64,000 bases of DNA from Scardovia inopinata JCM 12537 (GTDB taxonomy: Bacteria > Actinomycetota > Actinomycetes > Actinomycetales > Bifidobacteriaceae), in contig NZ_AP012334.1 in NCBI RefSeq assembly GCF_001042695.1, forward strand, positions 558,001 to 622,000. Reading direction: 5' to 3'. Each line of letters starts with the position of its first letter. Within the stretch, counting starts at the first letter, position 1. The notes under the pieces were generated by a model. It saw only the letters and a program-made list of their open reading frames with translations, made no database searches and was not told the DNA's origin. Positions 55,741 to 64,000 of this stretch are shown here, in pieces. Both the position numbers and the translations under genes were made by a program.

Positions 55741-58161
55741 CTAGAGCTGAAAGATGCTAGCAAAAAGATAATAAACTTGAGGAGTTACGGTGATCACCGC
55801 GTGAGATCTGGCTGGGTCGAAAATTGATAAGCCAAAGATGAGTATTTCCACCAGAACCAGCAGGATAAGAATCCATAAGAGAGTCAGAGCTGCCCAGTTT
55901 TTTCTTGTGGACCTAGCTTTTTCCAGTCCCCACTGGAAGATAATGACAAAAACAGGAATTGCCGACAAGGTAAGAATCCAGGAGAAATCATTCATATAGC
56001 GCCAGTCGACTCCCCCCATATAGGTTTCCAGGGCACATATAGCAGGGCAGAGAATCAGACTGATCAAAGAGATACCCAGAGTTCCGCTTTGTTTCAGCTT
56101 CCGCCTGACAGGAGGAAGCAGGAAGCCCAAAGCCAGGTAAGACAGGGGGGCAAAAACAAAAATACCGGCAATAATGCTGTCAGAATACATCCAGGGGACA
56201 AAATGCGGGCGGTAAGAATTGATGAAGGGGAAGACATGATTTCGTGTTATTTGCAGGGGGGCCCAAAAATTAACTAATACACCCTGAACCACCGAGGACA
56301 GGGCAGGTTTATAAGTGGTAAGGTCTTCCACTGTCATCTGATAAATGCTGCCAAAATTCAGGAAAGAGCCGAATTTTATCTTATTGGAAATCAGAGCAGG
56401 TGCCATTCCGGCCAGGGCTGGAAGAAGGGCTGCCAGGGTTCCCCACAGATCATGCAGGGCGGCTGAAGATCGAGTCCTATTTTTCTGATGGTTGAATTTA
56501 ATCAGTTCTGCATAGAGGGGAATCAGCAGGAGTGCTGAGAGAATAAAAGGAGGACGGCAGCCCAGAGTCAATCCTATGCAGAAAGAGCCCAGGGCAATTC
56601 TAGGGTAGGAAAAGTAGACAATTTGCTTCTTGTCCTGATCGCAGTCTGCCCGGGTCCAGGCCTTGTATCGGTTTGTGCCCGGATCGTAGACCCGTTTTGC
56701 TCCCAGCCAAAGCCAAAAGCCCGCTGCTGTCAGGAAGGTGGCGCTGGCAGTGGGAATGCAGTAGAAGCTGAGGTTGGTGATCAGGGAAATAATAGTGCTG
56801 CCAACCAGAACTATGAGGAGGACCAGGACAGTGATGCCCAGGGAAACTTGTGGGAAATACCGTTTCAGGAAGCGTATGATGGCCAGAAATCCGAAAATAA
56901 TGGCCACAGCAATGAAAAGAAAGCTGGCAACAATGGAGTTAAGCCACAGGCCGCCAGCATGAATTCCTGAGGTAAAGAACTGGAAAGGAAGAAAAACCAG
57001 AAGGGCAGGAACAATGCCAAAATAGGAGTACCAGTGGCCCTGGTAAAAAGCGTAATCCCAATAAATAGTAGCTCCCTGTGAGAGGAGGGAGTTGCGGACA
57101 GCTACTGAATGGGGGTGAGCTGCCTGGGCTAGAAGAGGATCAACAGGCAGATCGAGCCAGGCCTGTCCGTGAAGAATAGCCTGGGCAGACAGCTGGTATT
57201 GGCTGAAATTATAAGTATAGCTGCCGGAAAACTCTCGGTAGACCGCGGGAGGCTGAACCCAGCCAAAAATCAAGCCACTGGCAAGAACTAGTGCCAGACA
57301 GGGAAGGATAACCAGAAGAGCATAAGCCGCTCTTTGCTTGCCGGAAGAGGGGTCCAGTCTCATCTGATAGAGGGAGGACCGGGGCCGCAGGGCGATGAGG
57401 AAAAGAGCCAGGATAAAGAGTATCCCCATCCTTATGAGATTGAGATTAAAAGGAAGATCCGGGTTGATGGTCAAGGATTTCACGGCCAGACGGGAGCCGG
57501 CAGGGCTGTGAAACCAAATGCGCAGGGTAGTTCCGTTGGGGTAGGTACGGGTAAGATCCCTGACCTGCTGCGAGGTTGACATATAGGCAGTCGCTGAAAC
57601 CTGGGGGCTGAAAGTGATCACCTTTCCCATGGCATGATGACTGCCATGGAGGGCATCAATGCGGATGCTAATGCTCCCCAAATCTCCGGAATCTGCATTG
57701 GTGAAGTTCAGCGATACCCCCTGGCTGTTCCAGTAAATCCGTGACACTTGTCCTCTAACCGGGATATCGACGTAAGCCTGGTCGCTGGAATCTACGGTGA
57801 TGGCCTGTGCAGACCGAGAATACTGAGCGCCGCCCGCAAGGTATGCTCCTTTTGCCAGATAGGTACCTGCCGGATGTTTGCTCGTTGACTGGGTGTCTTC
57901 AGACTTGGTGTTTTTCCCGGTGCTGGAATCCTCATGCTCGCTCGGTGATTTACTACCGTGGCTGGTGGAGGTAGGATTGGCCGACAGAAAAGAGTAGGTA
58001 GATTGAGGGGAATCAGATGCCTGCCGTCTTTGAATGAGGCTGGACCAGTAATCAAGGTGGAAAAGGCTTACTTCCAAGAGGAGGATACAGACAAGAGCAA
58101 TAAGGCAGTAGCGGAGAAAGGGATGGAGTCTTTTTATCCCTCTACTACTTTTTTCTGTCAT
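55741..58161 (-). CDS. Large multi-pass membrane protein, GT-C glycosyltransferase-like
   Basis: The protein (about 806 residues from the ATG at 58161) has one N-terminal membrane segment, a Ser/Thr-rich stretch, an extracytoplasmic beta-rich domain (about 100-250), then 10-12 membrane segments. The loop DYAFYQGHWYSYFGIVPALL resembles GT-C transferases acting on polyprenyl-linked sugars. The catalytic Asp/Glu cannot be named with certainty. The frame extends to 58260, but that ATG overlaps the divergent gene's leader. It may decorate a surface polysaccharide or glycoprotein. Confidence 0.6.
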   Translation of the reverse strand: MTEKSSRGIKRLHPFLRYCLIALVCILLLEVSLFHLDYWSSLIQRRQASDSPQSTYSFLSANPTSTSHGSKSPSEHEDSSTGKNTKSEDTQSTSKHPAGTYLAKGAYLAGGAQYSRSAQAITVDSSDQAYVDIPVRGQVSRIYWNSQGVSLNFTNADSGDLGSISIRIDALHGSHHAMGKVITFSPQVSATAYMSTSQQVRDLTRTYPNGTTLRIWFHSPAGSRLAVKSLTINPDLPFNLNLIRMGILFILALFLIALRPRSSLYQMRLDPSSGKQRAAYALLVILPCLALVLASGLIFGWVQPPAVYREFSGSYTYNFSQYQLSAQAILHGQAWLDLPVDPLLAQAAHPHSVAVRNSLLSQGATIYWDYAFYQGHWYSYFGIVPALLVFLPFQFFTSGIHAGGLWLNSIVASFLFIAVAIIFGFLAIIRFLKRYFPQVSLGITVLVLLIVLVGSTIISLITNLSFYCIPTASATFLTAAGFWLWLGAKRVYDPGTNRYKAWTRADCDQDKKQIVYFSYPRIALGSFCIGLTLGCRPPFILSALLLIPLYAELIKFNHQKNRTRSSAALHDLWGTLAALLPALAGMAPALISNKIKFGSFLNFGSIYQMTVEDLTTYKPALSSVVQGVLVNFWAPLQITRNHVFPFINSYRPHFVPWMYSDSIIAGIFVFAPLSYLALGFLLPPVRRKLKQSGTLGISLISLILCPAICALETYMGGVDWRYMNDFSWILTLSAIPVFVIIFQWGLEKARSTRKNWAALTLLWILILLVLVEILIFGLSIFDPARSHAVITVTPQVYYLFASIFQL

Positions 58162-58269
58162 GTTCTGTCTGTTTTTCGCCACAGGAACATTGTAACCTGA
58201 GATGTCTAGGAAATTTGGGAAAATGAATGAAAGCCGGTTCGAGCGCCACCCGTATTCCAAGAGGAGAAT

Positions 58270-61200
58270 ATGTCTCTATTTTCACACAGTTTTTTTGGAC
58301 ATCATCCAGACCGTAAGGCGGACGACGGGTCTGAGCGTGAGCGTGTCCAGGAACCGGCCAGCCACAGCACCGTCCCGCCTTCAGACTCACCGTCTCCCGA
58401 TACTTCTTCCGCTCCTGATGCCGTGGAGATTCCTGGCCGCATTCCAGGAAGCCGATGGACTGCATTTACCATCCCTCAAGACGTTGACAGGCATATTATG
58501 CCAGATCTTCCGCACAGGGATTCGTTCCCCTTTGACCAGGCCGGTTGGTGCGATATGGATTTGTTCGCTTCTTCTTCCGCCCAGGGGGGAGAGGATCCCG
58601 CTGATGATCTAGGAATCACTTCCGGTTTTGCTCCTGCCATACTCGGATTTTTCCCGGACTCAGACCATATTGTTCCCATGGCTTTCTGCGATTCTGAGGG
58701 CAATATTTTTACAGCCCATGACTGGGACTCAGCCCTAGGCCAGAGTTTTCTTTATGATCAGGGAGCGGAAAAACAGTTTGCCGATGGGGACAGTGATGGC
58801 TCTGGCAATGGATTGATTACCGGGAAACCCCTGCTGAGTTTTGTCCGTCAGTCCCGCCAGCCAATACAGCGTGTTCGTTTGGAAGGTCCCCAGCCTCCCA
58901 GTAGCGGCGGAGACGACGATACCCTCATGTGCCAGAGGGGAGTGGTCATCATAACCGATCCCCGCAGTCAAGAGGGACAGTGGGCTTCCAACTGGCTGGA
59001 ATTCGATGGTTATTTTACTCTGGAACAGACTGTGGCTGATCTTCCTGACCATCTGAAATTTCAGCTGCCTTACAAAGATATTATGACTATCGCCTATTTC
59101 GAGCTTGCTCTCTATCCCCTCAGCCAGGGGATCAATCCTCTTTACGGACTGGGTGATGTCTCTTACCGCTTGAGCAGGCAGGCTCCCCTTAGTGCCATGC
59201 GCAGCATAAAAGCGGATGTAGAGAAGCTGGATCAAGCTCATCTGACAGTATCCGGAGTGCAGGAATACGCCCTGACCCTCTTTGCCGATGCAGGAGCTTT
59301 TGAGCAGATTCCGGGACTGGAAGCCGAGCATGGCAAAGAACCTGAAGAGCTGGTCAGCAATAAAGATACTCAGCTTTTCATCATGGTTTGGGATGGGTTG
59401 GATTTAATCCCGGCCATGGATGCTATTCGTTTGGAAAGTGCTGTCAACAGGATTCGTCTGGTTAGCGATGTGATTGAAATCAGCGATAATCATGGTAACC
59501 GGGCAACAGAAGAGTACCTGACTGCCCCCCAGGTTGCTGCTTTAGACGCGGCCTTGCTGAAAAACCCTGCTTTTAATGCCCTCTCTACTTTTCCTGTTGA
59601 TGAGTATACCGACCCTGAGGATTCAGACTATGCAGAAGACCCTCAAGCTGATGCAGATGTGCAGGGATTCGCCTCTGTGAATGCAGCAGATCAGGACGAT
59701 TCTCATGGAACTGATGATTCAGACGATAAGGAACCATATTCTCATCTCTATCTGATGTCTGACCCCGACGATTTGGCCCAGACTGTGGAAGAAGTCAACT
59801 CTGTGGAAGACCTTTTCCGTCTTGCTCAGGGTGCTGCCAGGAAATGTCAGAGCGAAGACGGGACTGAATGGTCCTACCGGCAGACTTTGGCCCGCCTTAT
59901 TAGTTATCTGAGGATGCCCTTCCGCTATGACGCCACCTTCCGGGCTAACCGTCAAGAAGGCAAGGCAGCCATCGCCTTTACTGTGGCTTCGTCCTGGACC
60001 ATGCCTCTGACCTATGCAGATCCTCACAATCAAGAAAAGGATGGCAGCCCCTGGAAAAAATATAGTGAGGCAGAACGAGACGCCATGAGCACTGATTACA
60101 ATCTGCGCCTGGGAATCATCCTGGCCACCCTGGCTTTTGGTGCTGGCGACGATATTAAGGAAGTTTCTATCCGTCTCGATACCCTGGGGTTGGAAGAACA
60201 AGCCCGTCAGCGGGCTCAAATGGCTCAGGGAGTGGTGGAGAAGCTCCTGGCTTCCTTTGAAAATATGAGGAAAAGGCTGCGCAGCATGCACGGTCAGGAC
60301 TCCTTCCCTCTGTCTCTTTTGGATACTACTGACAGCGATGAATCAGAGAAGAAGTCAGATCCCAAGGATGGCGATCTGCATGGATCTCAGGCTGGGATGG
60401 CTATTCCAGGGCAGGGTCAGCAGGGAGATATGAACGAACCTTTGGGCCAGTCCCAAGAAGAAATCAACTCCACTTTCGCTCAAATGATGAAGGATGTGGA
60501 TCTTGATGCCATGGAGAAACAGGCTCTAGCTGAAAACAGGAAGGATCAGTCTGCTAAACAGGCAGCAGAAGCCATAAACAGGGAACCAGATTCTTCATCA
60601 GATACTCGTTCATCAGAACAGAACTCAGACAGCCCCATGACCGGTAGTCAAGAAGATTCAAGCGGGGGAAAGTCTGACGACAGTGATGATCAGGAAGGGT
60701 TCACCATCTCTTTCCGTCCTGAAACGAGAACGGCTATTTCGGCGGATTCCAGCGAAGACAGTGGTCTTCCTCTTATCCCTTTGACAACTGTTACTTTCAC
60801 CAGGGATGATTTTCTTCCCCTGCTCAAAGAATTGGGTTTACAGGATCCCCGGCGCTTTTACCAGCATTTTGACGCTGCTATGGAACCTGATGATCAGGGC
60901 AAACTTCAGGAGATTCCTCCGACTGTTAATATTCACGATGATCAGTTTTCTCCTCATGGTGCTCATGATGAGCCGGAGATGGTGGAGCGTCAGTTTGACT
61001 CTCCGACGGCAGAGGCTTTAGCTACTCCTGACAGCCTGGGCATGGCTATTCAAAGGGAAGATATTCTTCAGTGGGCTCAGGAGCAAATCAGCAAAATTAC
61101 AGCCAACAGGCATGTGTCCAGTGTGGACAAGGCACAGGCTGTTATGGCTTATGTGGATGGGATTGCCGATCCTGAATTGAAGGGCCAGGCCGGCAAGGTG

Positions 61201-62085
61201 ACTACGGCCTTGATAGACGGTGCTGAGATTCCTCAGCTTGACTTAAGGTGGGTCAGGGATTTTGAAGCAACCAGAGAAAAATCTAATGATCTTGTACAAG
61301 CAGGGGATTTCAGCCAGGCCTTAAAAAATCAGCAGGAAGCAATTGACAAGCTGGATCAGCATTTTGCTTATGAAGGCATTGTTCCCCGGTATTTCAATTC
61401 ATATGCTGATCGGGTAATCTACAACCATATGTTCGCCCTTCCTGATGAAAAAACAGTGCTCATTCCTGATGAACTCTTTATGGCTCATTACCGAATTGCA
61501 GATGTTCTTTTTACCATGGGCAAGCCCAAAGAGGCGGTTAAGCACCTGAACAAGGCCGTTTCTTATGCTCCTTCCTATACCATGGTTCATCTGCGTCAGG
61601 CGGTGGGACTGGCTCTGATCGAGGACTGGGACTCTGCCTTTGCCGCCACTCTGAATGCTGTCAATATTGCCCAGGACAGCAGCGATGCTGCTTTTGGCTA
61701 CTATCGCATGGCTTACGCTGCCTGGATGAGAGATGAATTCGATGTGGCAGCCGCTGCCTATATTATGAGTTCCGATATCAGTCGCAGCCGCAGTTTCAAT
61801 TTGCAGGTTGAGCTGGATGAGCTGATGGATCGAGCCCGTTCTCAGGATCTGATTCTTCCCCACAATGAGCAAGAGGCTAGAAAAGTCCTGGAGGAACATG
61901 ATATCCCTATTTGGCCCAATCCTCAGGTTCAACAGATTGTCAATCAGGCAGCCCGTATTTGTGTTAATAATCGGCTTTTCGTACCTGCCAAAACCCTGCT
62001 GATCTCTTCCGCCCGCATGGCCTCCGCAGAGGAATATTCCATGAAAGCTAGGAGAATCCAGGTATTGCGCTCTCTCAATGCGTAA
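58270..62085 (+). CDS. Giant acidic TPR-containing protein of unknown function
   Basis: The protein has 1271 residues, no signal peptide and no membrane segment, so it is cytoplasmic. The first 450 residues form a globular region without a recognised motif. Acidic low-complexity runs lie at about 450-500, 680-710 and 750-830. Residues 1000-1170 hold tetratricopeptide-like repeats (MAHYRIADVLFTMGKPKEAV, HLNKAVSYAPSYTMVHLRQA). AAGAGGAG precedes the ATG. ligA starts 75 bases after its stop and may be co-transcribed. No function can be assigned. A scaffold role is likely. Confidence 0.75.
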   Translation: MSLFSHSFFGHHPDRKADDGSERERVQEPASHSTVPPSDSPSPDTSSAPDAVEIPGRIPGSRWTAFTIPQDVDRHIMPDLPHRDSFPFDQAGWCDMDLFASSSAQGGEDPADDLGITSGFAPAILGFFPDSDHIVPMAFCDSEGNIFTAHDWDSALGQSFLYDQGAEKQFADGDSDGSGNGLITGKPLLSFVRQSRQPIQRVRLEGPQPPSSGGDDDTLMCQRGVVIITDPRSQEGQWASNWLEFDGYFTLEQTVADLPDHLKFQLPYKDIMTIAYFELALYPLSQGINPLYGLGDVSYRLSRQAPLSAMRSIKADVEKLDQAHLTVSGVQEYALTLFADAGAFEQIPGLEAEHGKEPEELVSNKDTQLFIMVWDGLDLIPAMDAIRLESAVNRIRLVSDVIEISDNHGNRATEEYLTAPQVAALDAALLKNPAFNALSTFPVDEYTDPEDSDYAEDPQADADVQGFASVNAADQDDSHGTDDSDDKEPYSHLYLMSDPDDLAQTVEEVNSVEDLFRLAQGAARKCQSEDGTEWSYRQTLARLISYLRMPFRYDATFRANRQEGKAAIAFTVASSWTMPLTYADPHNQEKDGSPWKKYSEAERDAMSTDYNLRLGIILATLAFGAGDDIKEVSIRLDTLGLEEQARQRAQMAQGVVEKLLASFENMRKRLRSMHGQDSFPLSLLDTTDSDESEKKSDPKDGDLHGSQAGMAIPGQGQQGDMNEPLGQSQEEINSTFAQMMKDVDLDAMEKQALAENRKDQSAKQAAEAINREPDSSSDTRSSEQNSDSPMTGSQEDSSGGKSDDSDDQEGFTISFRPETRTAISADSSEDSGLPLIPLTTVTFTRDDFLPLLKELGLQDPRRFYQHFDAAMEPDDQGKLQEIPPTVNIHDDQFSPHGAHDEPEMVERQFDSPTAEALATPDSLGMAIQREDILQWAQEQISKITANRHVSSVDKAQAVMAYVDGIADPELKGQAGKVTTALIDGAEIPQLDLRWVRDFEATREKSNDLVQAGDFSQALKNQQEAIDKLDQHFAYEGIVPRYFNSYADRVIYNHMFALPDEKTVLIPDELFMAHYRIADVLFTMGKPKEAVKHLNKAVSYAPSYTMVHLRQAVGLALIEDWDSAFAATLNAVNIAQDSSDAAFGYYRMAYAAWMRDEFDVAAAAYIMSSDISRSRSFNLQVELDELMDRARSQDLILPHNEQEARKVLEEHDIPIWPNPQVQQIVNQAARICVNNRLFVPAKTLLISSARMASAEEYSMKARRIQVLRSLNA

Positions 62086-62151
62086 CTTTTAAACTACGGG
62101 TGAAGAAATCACGCAAGGTAGGTATTGAATTTTCAGTCCCCTTTGGAATAG

Positions 62152-64000
<1,849 letters not shown>

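Overview
The window comes from an actinobacterium. Its best match is the family Bifidobacteriaceae: base composition is close to half G+C, there are lipoprotein-based CUT1 sugar importers with GH13 alpha-glucosidases, FtsE carries a long low-complexity tail, LigA carries a lineage-type insertion after its zinc finger, and the order rpmE-prfA-prmC-(...)-sua5-wecA-atpI-like follows the actinobacterial arrangement. Genus and species cannot be fixed from the sequence alone. Most of the window is core genome. I see no transposase, integrase, phage gene, tRNA, rRNA or CRISPR array.

Layout. 1-2.5 kb: the end of rpmE, prfA and prmC. 2.6-14.4 kb: a carbohydrate-uptake block lying between prmC and sua5. 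It holds a GH13 glycosidase divergent from a maltose-type SBP and two permeases, a HAD phosphatase, a TraX-like membrane protein, a second CUT1 importer with its SBP last, and a YesL-type protein. 14.4-18.8 kb: sua5 (with an internal low-complexity insertion), wecA, an AtpI-like protein and guaB. 18.8-19.3 kb: a 0.5-kb gap without recognised genes, holding two perfect inverted-repeat pairs and two tandem mini-ORFs. 19.3-31.4 kb: cyclophilin, a GH13 alpha-glucosidase, orn, a PIF1-like helicase, proS, an SSB paralogue, an M13 peptidase, map and prfB. 31.5-36.1 kb: ftsE, ftsX, a secreted coiled-coil/CHAP hydrolase and smpB, which form the likely division-site cell-wall-hydrolysis module. 36.2-39.1 kb: a complete polar amino-acid ABC importer. 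39.3-47.3 kb: an FMN reductase, glmS, nnrD, a pseudouridine synthase, a DHA2-type MFS exporter, and aroE with coaX on the minus strand. 47.3-48.9 kb: a small accessory patch (GNAT acetyltransferase, membrane-anchored unknown). 48.9-64 kb: a U32 protein, a riboflavin ECF importer (RibU plus an A-A-T fusion) behind an FMN riboswitch, polyphosphate glucokinase, an aminotransferase, a large GT-C-like membrane protein divergent from a 1271-residue acidic TPR protein, and the first two thirds of ligA.

How it works together. Alpha-glucosides and maltodextrins taken up by the first importer can be cleaved by the two GH13 enzymes. The glucose can be phosphorylated by PpgK and feed GlmS and cell-wall synthesis, with WecA making lipid-linked sugar and FtsEX/CHAP remodelling the wall. 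Translation factors (RF1, RF2, PrmC, SmpB, ProS, Map, Sua5) are scattered among these. The least-explained parts are the 18.8-19.3 kb gap, the 1271-residue TPR protein, the GT-C-like protein and the 47.3-48.9 kb patch.
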